Shown here: piece by piece, positions 1 through 11,100 of the stretch
Layout of the letters: every line of letters starts with the position of its first letter
Position numbering within the stretch: position 1 is the stretch's first letter
NCBI GenBank assembly: GCA_016200205.1
Contig: JACQFF010000325.1
Location: 1 to 41,481 of the forward strand
DNA from: Planctomycetia bacterium
Lineage (GTDB): Bacteria > Planctomycetota > Planctomycetia > Pirellulales > PALSA-1355
Reading direction: 5' to 3'
DNA length: 41,481 nt
Made by a program: the position numbers and the translations under genes
The notes under the pieces: model-generated
Databases searched by the model: none
The model's input: only the letters and a program-made list of their open reading frames with translations
Told to the model about the DNA's origin: nothing

Positions 1-3000
1 CCCAGCCCGCCGTAGATCACGTCGTTGCCGCCCGACGTCCAGGCCGCCACGGTGACGGTCTTGTTCAGCCGGCCGGTGATGAATTCCCAGGCGCCGATGA
101 ACGGACCGGGGATGGTCAAGTCCACAAGCGCGTTGGGTGTGGTCAGGCCGTAGAGCGGTTCGGTCAGGCCGTTGCGGCTGGTGATGATCCTGCCGTCGTC
201 GCCCAGCACTCCGTCCTCGCCCGCCCCTCCGTAAATTCGGTCGTTGCCGGACTCGCCGTAGAGGTTGTCGTCCTGGCCTTCGCCGAAGAGCACGTCGTTG
301 CCGGTCTCGCCATGGATTTCGTCGTCGCCTGCCTCGCCGTGGAGCACGTCCGCGCTGCCCAGATCGGAGCCGCTGCCGCCCTGCGTGTAGTCCAGCAGCG
401 TGACTGCCCGGGGTATGATCTTTACCGACCCGTAGGTGTCGTAGTTGAAGGTCAGGTACGCGCCGCCGGACACACCGTTGGTGCCGAGAATACGGTAGAT
501 GTTGCCGTTGTCGCCAAGGATGGTGTCGGCATCGAGATCGTGGCCGATCGCGGCAAGGTCACCGGGATCGTTTCGGGCGATCGTGGTGCCCGAACCGCCG
601 AAGATCGTGTCGGAACCGTCCTGACGCTGGGCGGCCATGGTCAGGCCAAACAGGTTGGAGCTGCCGCCGATCAGATCGTCCTGACCGCGGTTGCCGAGGA
701 TCACGTCGTTGCCCCCGCCGCCTTCGACGTAGTCATCGCCATCGGTGCCAGTGCCGGCGAAATCGTCCACTGAAGGCAGCGTGGAACTGACCGTCAGACT
801 GATGGAGCCGTCGCCCTGGATGGTATCGTCGCCGCTTTGGCCGAAGAGAGTATCGTTGCCCGCACCGCCGGCAAGGTAATCGTTGCCGAAGTTGCCATCG
901 TTGAGTACGATCGACCAGTTGGCCCACATCGGCAAGGCGCCGGGGGCGGTCTGCCAATCGCTCGTCACCTGCGGGTTGCCGCTCGCGTCGTAGAGCTGAG
1001 TGCCGGCCAAGGCGCGGAAGCGCGGGTTGGTCATCACGCCAGCAGCGCGGCTCGTCAACACGGCATTGTCGCCGAGAATCAGATCTTGCCCCGCGTCGCC
1101 GTCGATGCGGTCGTTGCCCATGCCGCCCAGGATGACGTCGTTGTCGGCACCACCGTGAATCTCGTCGTCGCCGCCGTTGGCGACGTTCGTCGTCTGCACA
1201 CCGATCACGTTATCGGTGGTGAAGATCCGCTGCGTGCCGGGCGTCTGGGTGATGATGCCGTGGTCGCCGAAGATGATGTCGTCGCCTTCGTCGCCGAAGA
1301 TCTTGTCGTTGCCGGCCGTCTCGGTCGTCACCACCTGGAGGATATGGACCTGTTTGGCCACCACGTGGTCGAGGCGCGTGCTCAGGTCCTGATTGAAGCC
1401 GGAGTCGCCGTAAATGTGATCGACGCCTCCCTGGCCGTGAATCTCGTCGTCCCCGGCGCCGCCGGCGAGGTGATCGCCGACCTGGCTGCCGTAGATCACG
1501 TCCTTGCCCGCGCCGCCGTAGATCGCCACGGTCTGCATGTCCGCCGAGGCGTCGATCGTGTCGTCGCCGTCGTTGGTGAATGCGAATCCGAAGCCGGGCA
1601 ACGGGTTCACGCCGTCCGCCGTGTAACGGCCGCGGTCCTGAGTCGTGTCGCCGTATACGAGCAAGGGCGAACCCATCCCGCCGCCGGCGGTCACGATCAG
1701 GTGGTCGCCGCCGCCCCCGCCGTGAACTGCGGTGATGGCCCCCGCCGCGGTTCCCGTCACAGTGAACGTGTCATTGCCGGTGCCGAGCAGGACCTCGATC
1801 GTTTCCAGGTTAGCGTAGGTGATACCCGCCGCACTCATTCCGAGCCCGCTGATGCTGGTGTCGCTCAGCCCGCCCACATCGGCAGCGGTGCTGCCGTCGT
1901 TGAACACGCCGAGGGCGTCGAGCGTGTCGAGTTCCGACACGAAGAAGTTCGGCGACAGATGGGTAATGGCAAATTCGCTCGTGGTGTCCGGCAAACCCCA
2001 CTCGTCGGCGGGCATCCCCGGGCTCTTGAGCGTGAGCGTCGTGTCGGTCCCGGCCCCAATCGCCACGCCCGTGATCTGCCAGAACCGATCAATACCCGGG
2101 CCCTTGCTGATTTCCAGTGTCTTACCTACCAGGTCCGTAATGCTGGCAAGCATCTCCCTGATGCGCGCTGTTTCCAGAGCGGCGGTTTTGACGGTCATGG
2201 TGTCGATCGAAAGCGACGTGCCCGTGCCGGAGTACGCGAGCACCTTGCCGTCCGAAGTCAGCATGCTCGTTTCCCCCGGGAGCATGACGGGCGTGCCCAG
2301 TCCGCCGGTCGAGCCCTTGCCCCCCGCCCCATCGATGTGGAGCGGACCCTGAATCAGCTTGACCGTGTGCGACCCCACCATCGCGTCAAGAGTGGTGGTC
2401 CCCGACTTAACCTTGACGGTGTCGCCCGCGATGCTAAACAGGTCGTTGCCCAGGCCTCCGAATAGAGTGACATCGATGCCCGGGCCGGTGCTAAGCACAT
2501 AGAACTCGTCATCGCCTTCGGCGCCGTCCACGTCCAGCTTTTCGATATTGATGTAGCTGATGTTGAGCCCCGCGCCGAAGATGCCGTCTTTGGTCACCAC
2601 GAACCGGTCGGCGAACTCGGTGCCGATGACCCGGAGCGTATCCGTGCCGTCGCCGCCGTCCACGTTGACCTTCGCGTTCTCGACGTATTGAATCAGGTCG
2701 GTGTCCTTACCTCCGTTCACGTCGGTGTCAGTCGACCCCTCCCCCGCGAACGCGCGAATCGTGAACGTGTCGTCGCCGTCGTCTCCGTTGAGGTTGAGCA
2801 CGGCCTTGTTGCGGAAAACCACGAAATCGTCGTTGTCATCGTCGCCATTGATGGTGGTCTCGAAACTCACCCCATTGCTAAGGTAGCCGCGGGTGGTCAG
2901 GAACGTCTCGAACACGTCCTGGGCCGTCACTCCCGCTGCCGCATCGCGTGGCGACTTGAAGATCTGTCCGACCTGGAAGTGGTCATTTCCCTGGCCGCCG

Positions 3001-6000
3001 TTAATGGTCGTGGGCGCCCAGTCGTCGTCCACGGTGGCGCTGTCAGCGCCGTCCCCCGTGTTCAGGATCAGGCTCTTCAGGTCCTTGTTGTAATTGACGC
3101 GCTCAACGCTTGACACTGGGTCGCCGTGCAGCGCCGCGACGAAGGCGATGCCATTAACGACGCCGGGCGCACTCGCGCGCAACAGGAAGTTATCGGCCTG
3201 GGTGGTGCCATTGATCGTGAGGGTGTCCGCAAAGGTTTCGACGCCGGAGTCGGAGACGTTGACGAGGTAGCTGCCGGCTCCGGTGATGTTGACGACGTAG
3301 TTATCCGCACCAGCGCCGCCGTCTAGGTTCACCGTGCCGCTCACGTTTCCAGCGGGGAGTTGATCGACGATCAGTTTGTCCGCGCCCTTGTCGCCGTACA
3401 GGAAGGTAGGGCCGACCACGACCGTTGGCTTGAGCGTAATGGTGTCGTCGTCGTCGCCTCCATGGACGATGGTTGGACCATCGAGGGCCAACAGGTCGAT
3501 GGCGTCTTGGCCGGTGCCGCCATCAAGGTTGGTGCTGCCGGCGTGGGTGGAGGACACGGTGAATTGGTCGTTGCCCATACCCAGGCCAATGGTCAGGACG
3601 CTCAGTCCTGCGTAGGTAATGTCGCCGACATTGCCCAGACCCGTCACTGTCGTGCTGGCCAATGTGCCGGTTCGGCCCACGGCGTCTCCGGAGTCGTCGA
3701 TGTTGGCCGCATCGGCGCCGCCGCTGCCGTTCAATGTCAACGCGCCCGTGATGCCGGCCAGAGTGCCCCCCGTGGCAGGGGCCAGACTTCCGACGTTGAA
3801 GATGTTGTTGCCGCCAGAGGCGTTGATGATGGTGGGACCGCTCGTGGACTTGACGTTGAAAATGTTGGGCACCGGCGCGTCGTTGACCGTGATGTGTCCA
3901 GGAATCGCTATGGCCTTCGGGAGCGGACTGCCGGAGACGGAATCGACCCGGAGCAAGTCGAGCGTGACGGTGGTCGCCACCGAAGCGGTGTTCACGGCCA
4001 GCGAATCCTGGGCTTCTGAGTTGGCCACGAAAACCTTGTAGGCCAGTCCATTGAGCAGGACCTGCGCCCCCTTGACGCCAGGCGTGACTTCGCCGACGGC
4101 TTGGTCGATAAGCAAGTTGGTGACCGCCGCCGCATCCACGGTCACGGCATCGCCGGCGCTATCGGCCGCTATTTCCTCGCTTTGGTTGACGTGGACCTCC
4201 TGGACACTGGTACTGGCAAGGTTATTGACCGTGACGACGTCAGCGCCGCCAGTACCGTCGAGGGAAAGATTGTGGATGTGGGTTGCGGTGAACGTAACGA
4301 GGTCGGCCAGGATCGAGAGGGCGCCGGCATTGGCCGAGGCGGTGAACGTGTCGGCATTGCCGTCGCCGAGGACTTCGAGGGTGTTAGTGTCGGCGCCGCC
4401 GTCCACCACGGTGGGGGCGCCGTTGCCGACGTGCCAACTGAGCAGGTCGTTGCCGGTGCCGCCGATAAGCATGTCGACGCCCTTGCCGGCATTGATCTGG
4501 TCGCTGTTCGCGCCGCCATCGAGGGTCTGGTTGCCGGTGCCGGCAAACAGGGTGTCATTGGCGGCGTCGCCGTACAGCTTGTCGTCGCCGCCGCCGCCGA
4601 TCAGGATATCGTCGCCTGGGCCGCCGTGCAGCACGGAAGTTTTCGACTTGGACCCGACCGTGACGCGGTCCTTGCCGCCGCCGCCATCCAGCGTGGCCGT
4701 GCCGGTGCCAAGGTACGCTAGCTGGTCGTCCAGGTCGCCTCCGGTCAACTCGGCGTCGGCGGCGACACTGTCGTCGATAGAAATCGTCTGGCTGGCCAGG
4801 TGCCCAACGGCGACTATCTTCTTGACGCCCGCGATCTTCTGGGTAACGCCAAATGCCTTGATCGTTAGCGTATCGCTGGGGTCGCCGCTTTCGTTGGTCA
4901 CCTGCCAGGTCTCTGGGGTCATTGCGTCGTCGGTGGTGCTGGGGATATTCTTGCGCTGGCCGGCGTTGTCCCCGAGGAACAGGGTCATGGTGCCGGCGCC
5001 GTCAACCAGTGGCATTCCCGTGCTGGGGTCGCCGGCAATGACCGGCGGGTTCGCGGCCGGGATGCCGCCTTTGCCCAGGCAACTAATCGTGTCCAGGTCG
5101 AAAAGGGTGACTGTGGCGATATTGAAGGTGTGCTCGTAGCCGACGAAACCCAGGGGGGTATCGACGCCGACTTTAACTGTCACTCCGGCGCCGGCGGTCA
5201 GTTTGCCCGAGACGTCGAAGAGGCAGCCCGGGTCCAACGGGTCGGCGCCGATCTTGCTCAGCCGCAGCTTATTGTCGTCGGTGCCCTTGTCGGCGTCGTG
5301 GAGATTGATGGTAATGGGGTCGGTCCCGTCGTCGCCGGTGAAGACGCCGCCGCCGACCTCGACGCTGAAAAAGCCTGTGCTTGCGCTGACGCCGAGTTGG
5401 AGTTTTCCGCCGACGGCGAACTGCGGTTTGCTCGCCGTGGTGTCCGCGATGTAGAAGCCGTCCAGCAGGTCGCCGGGTTCGGCCGAACCGCCTGGCTTGG
5501 CGAGATCCTTGAAGAACTCGCGTACGCCGAAAGTGTCGTAGGCGACATGGATATTGGCCTGAACTTGGATGTTGCCACTAGCGTTGATGCCCAGGCCGAA
5601 GGCCGACAGCCCAGTGGGGACGCCTTTCTCATCGGCGTTGAAGTTGAGGTTGGCGTCAAAGGTGGCAAAGTCGCCGTCGTGTCCGAGCAGCATGGGGAAA
5701 ATAACGCTGGCGGGGTCGTCGATGATAGGGAAGTTCAGTTTCACGCCGCCGGTTTGCAGCGAGTCGAGCCGTTTGCCAAGTTGCATCAGTTGGTCCTTGG
5801 CCACGCCGCCCAATCCGATTTTGTCGGCGGCGTCTTCGATCCCCTTGATGGCGTTTGAGCTTTCGATCCCCTTGAGCAGGTTGGAGGCCAGATCGACCCC
5901 GACGTTGGCGAGGTTGTTGAAATCGACCGTACCGTTCAGCAGGCTCGTCGTGACGTCGTTGGCGTCACCAGAGGTGTCGAGGGCGAAATCGCCCAGGGGG

Positions 6001-7247
6001 ACCATGACGCCGCCATTGCTGGTGTCCAGGCCGTTGACGTCCTTGGTGATTTGCACGAGCGTGGCGATCAACTCGACGGCTTCGTCAATCCCGGGGCCGA
6101 ATGCGCCATTGGCCGCGGCGGCCTCGGCGATGCCGAGCAGAGTGACGTCGCCTTGGCCGATCAGGTGGCTGAGATCGGTCAGGCCGGGCAGCGGCGCCGT
6201 CAACACGCTGATGAGCGGCTCGATCGGCTGCGTGAAGACCTGGATGTCCTGAATGATCGGGCGAACGAAGCCGCTCAGGAACGATCCGAGTTCGAAGGAG
6301 ACGTTGTCGTAGGAGACGGCGGGGTTATTGCCGGGGGCAAGATTCCAGTTGACGATGAGGTCGGCGCCGATGCCCGGGAAGGTGAAGGATGCGCCGCTGT
6401 TCGTGTCGGTGGTGGCGGCGAAGCTCGCGGCGGCGTGCAGGTTGAGATTGGCATTCCCGGTGAGGCCCACGGTTGGCGTCCCGCTCAGGCCAAGATTGTC
6501 CACGGTGAAGGCGCCGTCGAGCGTGGAGGTGTGGCTGCGGTTATCGATATTGGCTTGCAGCAGGCCGACCGTGGCGGTGGCCACGAAATCGTTGGACGGC
6601 TTGACGACGGCCTCGACGACGAGTTGATGATTCGGGTCCGGGAGCGAGTTGGCGAAATCCGAGACTTTTTTGTTCGTGTCCACGAACAAATTGCTCCCAT
6701 TGAAGCCGAAGGCGAAGGCGAAATCGTAGCTAAGCTGGGCGCCGATGCTCCCAGTGGTACTGGCACCGACGTTGACGGGCAGGCCGGACAGCCCGAGATT
6801 CAGGTTGAAGTTGGCCGGCACCGTGGCCGCCGCCAGAGCCCGGTTGAGGTGAACCTCGATTTCGATCGTGCTAGCGCCGCCAGGATGGGTGATCAGGACA
6901 TCGCCCGAGCCCACGCCAAGGGCGGAGGTGAGGGCGGTTGTCGCATTGGTGTCGTCGGTCGCGCTGGCCACAGCGGTCTTGATATCCCCAACCACAGTGT
7001 CGGTGACGATCTGAACCGCTTGAAATTTGCCGAGGGCGCCGCCAACGCCCTGTGTCAGGAGGGGGATCTTGGATGCGGCGTTTAGGGCGGTATTGAGGTT
7101 GTCCTGGACCGGGGTCAAGGATCCGGGAGTCAGGGCCGTGGCAAGATCGCCGTAGACCGACAGGAGACGGCGATCCTCAAGCGTTTCGAGCAAGGAGCGG
7201 TGTCCCTTTACCGGCACCCTGCAGCGCCTCTGTTTTGCTGGCTTCAT
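1..7247 (-). CDS. Giant RTX-type calcium-binding-repeat surface protein, 3' end outside window
   Basis: The frame is open from the ATG at 7245-7247 to the left edge, giving at least 2415 residues and no stop. The N-terminus is basic and carries LETLEDRRLLSVYG at about residues 20-33, which resembles the LEPR-XLL tag of large planctomycete exported proteins. Residues of roughly 35-850 are low-complexity, Ala/Gly/Asn-rich sequence without RTX repeats. A first RTX block lies near 4440-4690 (GGPGDDILIGGGGDDKLYGD). Asp/Gly-rich beta-type repeats follow (NGDDGDDTFTI, DGGDGTDTL). A dense C-terminal RTX block runs from about 1530 to the edge (GGAGDDEIHGQGG, GGAGNDTLFG). In the RTX family these nonapeptides bind calcium and fold into a parallel beta-roll after export. 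Surface or extracellular location is inferred. GGGAAA upstream of the ATG may serve as ribosome site. The neighbouring sigma/kinase pair diverges from it. Substrate, adhesion role and C-terminus are unknown. Confidence 0.88.
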   Translation of the reverse strand, partial: MKPAKQRRCRVPVKGHRSLLETLEDRRLLSVYGDLATALTPGSLTPVQDNLNTALNAASKIPLLTQGVGGALGKFQAVQIVTDTVVGDIKTAVASATDDTNATTALTSALGVGSGDVLITHPGGASTIEIEVHLNRALAAATVPANFNLNLGLSGLPVNVGASTTGSIGAQLSYDFAFAFGFNGSNLFVDTNKKVSDFANSLPDPNHQLVVEAVVKPSNDFVATATVGLLQANIDNRSHTSTLDGAFTVDNLGLSGTPTVGLTGNANLNLHAAASFAATTDTNSGASFTFPGIGADLIVNWNLAPGNNPAVSYDNVSFELGSFLSGFVRPIIQDIQVFTQPIEPLISVLTAPLPGLTDLSHLIGQGDVTLLGIAEAAAANGAFGPGIDEAVELIATLVQITKDVNGLDTSNGGVMVPLGDFALDTSGDANDVTTSLLNGTVDFNNLANVGVDLASNLLKGIESSNAIKGIEDAADKIGLGGVAKDQLMQLGKRLDSLQTGGVKLNFPIIDDPASVIFPMLLGHDGDFATFDANLNFNADEKGVPTGLSAFGLGINASGNIQVQANIHVAYDTFGVREFFKDLAKPGGSAEPGDLLDGFYIADTTASKPQFAVGGKLQLGVSASTGFFSVEVGGGVFTGDDGTDPITINLHDADKGTDDNKLRLSKIGADPLDPGCLFDVSGKLTAGAGVTVKVGVDTPLGFVGYEHTFNIATVTLFDLDTISCLGKGGIPAANPPVIAGDPSTGMPLVDGAGTMTLFLGDNAGQRKNIPSTTDDAMTPETWQVTNESGDPSDTLTIKAFGVTQKIAGVKKIVAVGHLASQTISIDDSVAADAELTGGDLDDQLAYLGTGTATLDGGGGKDRVTVGSKSKTSVLHGGPGDDILIGGGGDDKLYGDAANDTLFAGTGNQTLDGGANSDQINAGKGVDMLIGGTGNDLLSWHVGNGAPTVVDGGADTNTLEVLGDGNADTFTASANAGALSILADLVTFTATHIHNLSLDGTGGADVVTVNNLASTSVQEVHVNQSEEIAADSAGDAVTVDAAAVTNLLIDQAVGEVTPGVKGAQVLLNGLAYKVFVANSEAQDSLAVNTASVATTVTLDLLRVDSVSGSPLPKAIAIPGHITVNDAPVPNIFNVKSTSGPTIINASGGNNIFNVGSLAPATGGTLAGITGALTLNGSGGADAANIDDSGDAVGRTGTLASTTVTGLGNVGDITYAGLSVLTIGLGMGNDQFTVSSTHAGSTNLDGGTGQDAIDLLALDGPTIVHGGDDDDTITLKPTVVVGPTFLYGDKGADKLIVDQLPAGNVSGTVNLDGGAGADNYVVNITGAGSYLVNVSDSGVETFADTLTINGTTQADNFLLRASAPGVVNGIAFVAALHGDPVSSVERVNYNKDLKSLILNTGDGADSATVDDDWAPTTINGGQGNDHFQVGQIFKSPRDAAAGVTAQDVFETFLTTRGYLSNGVSFETTINGDDDNDDFVVFRNKAVLNLNGDDGDDTFTIRAFAGEGSTDTDVNGGKDTDLIQYVENAKVNVDGGDGTDTLRVIGTEFADRFVVTKDGIFGAGLNISYINIEKLDVDGAEGDDEFYVLSTGPGIDVTLFGGLGNDLFSIAGDTVKVKSGTTTLDAMVGSHTVKLIQGPLHIDGAGGKGSTGGLGTPVMLPGETSMLTSDGKVLAYSGTGTSLSIDTMTVKTAALETARIREMLASITDLVGKTLEISKGPGIDRFWQITGVAIGAGTDTTLTLKSPGMPADEWGLPDTTSEFAITHLSPNFFVSELDTLDALGVFNDGSTAADVGGLSDTSISGLGMSAAGITYANLETIEVLLGTGNDTFTVTGTAAGAITAVHGGGGGDHLIVTAGGGMGSPLLVYGDTTQDRGRYTADGVNPLPGFGFAFTNDGDDTIDASADMQTVAIYGGAGKDVIYGSQVGDHLAGGAGDDEIHGQGGVDHIYGDSGFNQDLSTRLDHVVAKQVHILQVVTTETAGNDKIFGDEGDDIIFGDHGIITQTPGTQRIFTTDNVIGVQTTNVANGGDDEIHGGADNDVILGGMGNDRIDGDAGQDLILGDNAVLTSRAAGVMTNPRFRALAGTQLYDASGNPQVTSDWQTAPGALPMWANWSIVLNDGNFGNDYLAGGAGNDTLFGQSGDDTIQGDGSISLTVSSTLPSVDDFAGTGTDGDDYVEGGGGNDVILGNRGQDDLIGGSSNLFGLTMAAQRQDGSDTIFGGSGTTIARNDPGDLAAIGHDLDADTILGDNGNIYRILGTNGVSGGAYLTFNYDTYGSVKIIPRAVTLLDYTQGGSGSDLGSADVLHGEAGDDEIHGETGNDVLFGEGQDDNLYGESGNDRIYGGAGEDGVLGDDGRIITSRNGLTEPLYGLTTPNALVDLTIPGPFIGAWEFITGRLNKTVTVAAWTSGGNDVIYGGL

Positions 7248-7491
7248 CAATAGATTTCCCTTAAAAGGGGTGCGCCACTGCTGCGAATCTGCGGCTGCGG
7301 CCCTTATTCGTAAAGCATCCCGCGCCTGACGGTTGCGATGATTGCGAACTGTCTCGCCGCTGTACTAAACGCCTGCACCCTAGAAGGCCGGACAGAATTT
7401 CAAGAATTTTCCGAGTGGATTCGGGGCCGAAATCTGCGGCCGGTCGTGTGACCTTGGGGTTCCCCGCAGCAAGGAATTACGGGGAAATTGC

Positions 7492-7519
7492 TTGACCCTG
7501 CCGACCAGCTACATAAAGA
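7492..7519 (+). promoter_or_regulatory. Possible promoter of the sigma/kinase operon
   Basis: TTGACC at 7492-7497 and TAAAGA at 7514-7519 are separated by 16 bases, the same spacing as at both tRNA promoter candidates in this window. The -10 match is weak. If real, transcription would start only a few bases before the ATG at 7530, giving an almost leaderless message and ruling out the TTG start at 7488. The remaining 7248-7491 is the divergent control region with the giant gene. I see no clear operator there. Confidence 0.25.
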
Positions 7520-7529
7520 TGGGGGCGGG

Positions 7530-8141
7530 ATGGACATGACGTCGGCCGCAAGATGGGGGTACATCATCAATTCATCCTTTCAAGACCTCATCACCCGAGT
7601 TCGCCAGGGCGATCAGCAGGCAGCCTCCGAGCTTGTACGGCGATATGAGCCGGAGATCCGCCGCACGGTCCGGATTCGTCTGACCGACCCAAGCTTGCGA
7701 GCGGCCTTCGACTCGTTGGATATCTGCCAGTCGGTATTGGCCAGCTTCTTCACCCGGGTGGCACTTGGGCAATTTCAATTCGACTCGCCGGGGCAATTGG
7801 TCAAATTGTTGACTACGATGGCGCGCAACAAATTGATCAGCCGCTATCGTCACGAGCGGAGCCGCGGTTGCCTAAGTGCACACGCCCGCAAAGTCAGCTT
7901 GGACGAGATTGTCGACCCGACTCGCGGCCAGTCGGAACTGTGCACGGAAAAGGACTTATTAGAAGTCTGTTTGATACGCCTGACGCCCGACGAGCGCCGC
8001 ATTGCGGCGCAACGAGGTGCCGGCCAAACCTGGATCGAAATCGCCCGCGAACTCCAGAGCAGCCCTGAGGCGTTGCGCAAGCGATTTACGCGTGCGTGTG
8101 ACCGCATCGTCGGACAAGTCGAATTGACGGGCCAGCAATGA
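7530..8141 (+). CDS. ECF-type RNA polymerase sigma factor, kinase-linked planctomycete type
   Basis: This 203-residue protein has the two-domain layout of an extracytoplasmic-function sigma factor. A region 2 helix set covers residues of about 15-105 (ASELVRRYEPEIRRTVRIRL, then FDSLDICQSV and MARNKLISRYRHERSRG). A region 4 helix-turn-helix near the C-terminus contains LTPDERRIAAQR and WIEIARELQSSPEALRKRFTRA. It would direct RNA polymerase to a dedicated promoter set in the cytoplasm. I chose ATG 7530 because the TTG at 7488 lies in a possible promoter. ATG 7536 is also possible. The stop overlaps the kinase start by four bases (ATGA), so the two are translationally coupled. No anti-sigma gene is adjacent. 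By analogy with planctomycete ECF/Ser-Thr kinase pairs, the kinase may control the sigma factor. That role is inferred. Confidence 0.9.
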   Translation: MDMTSAARWGYIINSSFQDLITRVRQGDQQAASELVRRYEPEIRRTVRIRLTDPSLRAAFDSLDICQSVLASFFTRVALGQFQFDSPGQLVKLLTTMARNKLISRYRHERSRGCLSAHARKVSLDEIVDPTRGQSELCTEKDLLEVCLIRLTPDERRIAAQRGAGQTWIEIARELQSSPEALRKRFTRACDRIVGQVELTGQQ

Positions 8142-11100
8142 GCGCGACGACACCGCAGCCACTCTCCCAACTGGCGGCTGAACTGTGCGCCGATCTAACC
8201 GCCCGGTGGCGTGCAAACGAGCGAATTCCCGCGGAGCATTACTTGCATGCGCATCCGCAATTGACTGCCGACCCAGAATCCGCGCTCGACGTGATCTATA
8301 CGGAGTTTTTGTTGCGGATCGAACTCGGAGAGCGACCGACCGACGCCGAATACCGGCGGCGCTTTCCGCAGTATGATCGCCAATTATCGAATCATTTTGA
8401 GTTGGAGCAGGCGCTAGAATCTTGGCCTATCCAGTACCCCGATATGGACAGTGCGCCGGGGAGCAACGGCGGCCCGATTGATTTTGAGTCCCGACCGGCC
8501 GAGGCTTGCGAGGATGCGCGGGCCTGTCCAGGCGAAGCAGTCAACGCCACTCAGGCCGGGGAGGGAAATCGCGGGGTCGAGCAGCATCAATTCGGCAGAT
8601 TCACGCTCGTTGAACGCATCGGCAGCGGGAGTTGCGGCGTGGTCTGGAAGGCGCTCGATGGAGACCTCAACCGGTACGTCGCGATCAAAATCCCCCACGC
8701 GGGCCAATTGACCGAGCGTGACGCCGCGCGGTTTCTGCGCGAAGCACGCAGCGCGGCAAGGATCCGACATCCCGGTATTGTCGCGATTCACGAAGTGGGG
8801 CAACACAACGGCGCTCCATTCCTCGTGTCGGACTTCATCGACGGCGTGACGCTGGTGACGCTGCTGGAGACACGCCGCGTGAGTTGTTTGGAAGCTGCCG
8901 AACTTATACGCGATGTTGCCTTGGCGCTTCAATGCGCCCATGCATTGGGAGTCGTGCATCGGGATATCAAGCCGGCAAACATCATTTTGGACTCCTCGGA
9001 ATCGCGCGATGCCGACAAACAAAACTCCAAGCCAGCGCTGGGTCGCCCGTTGCTGATGGACTTTGGCTTGGCCCACTGCGACGATGCGGATCGCACGGTG
9101 ACCGTCGATGGCGACCTGGTGGGCACGCCGGCGTATATGAGTCCCGAGCAAGCCGCCGGCTCGACCCGACTTATCGATGCGCGGAGCGATGTCTACAGCC
9201 TGGGCGTGGTGCTCTATCAATTACTTACCGGCGAGCCGCCGTTTCGGGGAAATTGTCGGATGGTTCTCGATCAGGTGCTGCGCGAGGAACCTCGCGCGCC
9301 CCGTCTTTTGAACGACCACATCCCGGAAGACTTGGAGACGGTCTGCCTCAAAGCCATGTCCAAAGAACCCGGCCGGCGATATGGTTCCGCCGAGGAATTC
9401 GCGGACGATTTAAAGCGTTTTTTGCGCGGTGAACCGATCCGGGCTCGTCCCATCACGAAAATCGAGCGCGCATGGAGGTGGGCGAAGCGCAACCCACGCT
9501 TAGCCGGACTGAGCGCAGCCGTGGGCTTATCGCTTGTCGCGGTCTCCATGACATCAACAGCGGCGGCGCTGAGGATTAACGCGGCGCGGCACGAAGCGGT
9601 CGAGCAACAAGAGCATGCCAGCGCCAATCTAGTTCGTGCCGAATCGGAACGCGCCAGAGCCGAGCGCAACCTCGAATTCGCCCACTTGATGGTTCGGCAA
9701 CTGGTTGACAACTATAGCCTGCTTGGCGACCAACAGCAGCAGTTCGACCAGCGTCTGCAATGGTATGAAAAAGCCAACGCACTGCTCGCAAGCACCGCGC
9801 GCAAAAGCCCTTCGAAAGTCGAATTCCAAACGGCGCTGGCGGAAAGCTTCAGCAGATTGGGAATGCTGCACGCCCGCGCCAGCCAAAACGCACAAGCCAT
9901 GGAGGCATTCGACCAGGCCATCGCAATTCTAGATCGGCTCTGCAAACAGTATCCCGATCTCCCGCAATACCAACTCGATCTGGCGAAAGCCTGCGACTAC
10001 CTGGGCCGCCAATACCGGGCGGAGAACCGATATGATGCAGCCCTCGTGATGCATGAAAAGGCATGCCAATTGCAAGCGGGTCTGATATCGACAGCTCGTC
10101 TCCCGACGATGCAGGCCTCCCGCGACCTGGCGATCTACTACAGCGACCTGGGAGTCCTACAACACGACATGGATCACATCCGTGCGAGCCACGAATCGTA
10201 TGAGCGAGCGTTCGCTTTATTAGAGCCTCTCGCGGAAACGTACCCGGCCGATGCCGCACTGCAGGCCGCGTTCGCGAGCCTCTGTCGCGATATCGGCATG
10301 CGTCGCGCTTCGGGTGACAGCAAGCAGTGGTTCGATCGCGCTCGGACCATTCTTGAGTCGCTGATCGCCACACACGAAGGGGAGATTCAATATCGCCCCG
10401 ACCTGGCCAAGCTGCTCACGAAGTACTCAGAGACCGAAGACGATCCCGAACGAGCATTCGGCTGGCAGCAAAAGGCTCACAAGCTTTGGGAGCAACTCGA
10501 TCGTGAATTCCCCTCGGATTCCGAAATCCGTCGCGGTTTTGTATGCTCGCTTGGCGACAATGGTCGTTTCCTCAGACTTCTGGGGCATCATCGAGAGGCG
10601 ATCGATTCACTTCGCCGCGCCGCGCAGCAGATGGAAATAATTGTTACAGAAGACTCGTCGGAACGGGATCATGACCTTGTCGTCCACGCTCTAACCATGA
10701 TCGCGGGAAGTGAGCTACAGGTTGGTAACCTGGATGGATACCGCGAAACGTGTCGAGAAATAATGACGCATTGTCAAAAGCGGAACTCGAACTGGTACGA
10801 TCCACTTCGTGTTTGCCTTGTCTTGCCCGATGTGGTGGACGACCACGCACAACTGGTCCATTTAGCGGAAGACGCGGCAAATCATGGCAGTCGCTCATTA
10901 CGCAAGCAGGCCACCCTCGGCGCGTCACTGTACCGTGCGGGCCGCCTGAGAGAAGCGGCCGACATGTTGCGCAACGTCGAAATGTCCAATCGATTAGCCT
11001 TGCTGGTCCGAACGGGGACCGCCGAAGTGATTCGCGCAGATAACGCTCGCGTGGCCCTTTTCCTGGCAATGGCAAATGCTCGCCTGCAGCGATCGATTGA

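Noticed and set aside
837-2465. 542-codon open frame on the plus strand
   Set aside because: It is the antisense shadow of the giant RTX gene. Repeated Gly/Asp codons on the minus strand give Val/Ala/His-rich open frames opposite, with no domain pattern.
4051-5139. 362-codon Ser/Pro-rich frame on the plus strand
   Set aside because: Also antisense to the giant gene. Low-complexity composition fits a shadow of Asp/Gly/Ala codons.
1-7247. Regular short repeats that could suggest a CRISPR or tandem-repeat array
   Set aside because: The periodicity is codon-level RTX nonapeptide repetition inside one open frame; no identical repeats with unique spacers.
7488-7529. TTG start of the ECF sigma gene at 7488
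   Set aside because: The extra 14 residues are not typical of the family and overlap a possible promoter. ATG 7530 is preferred.
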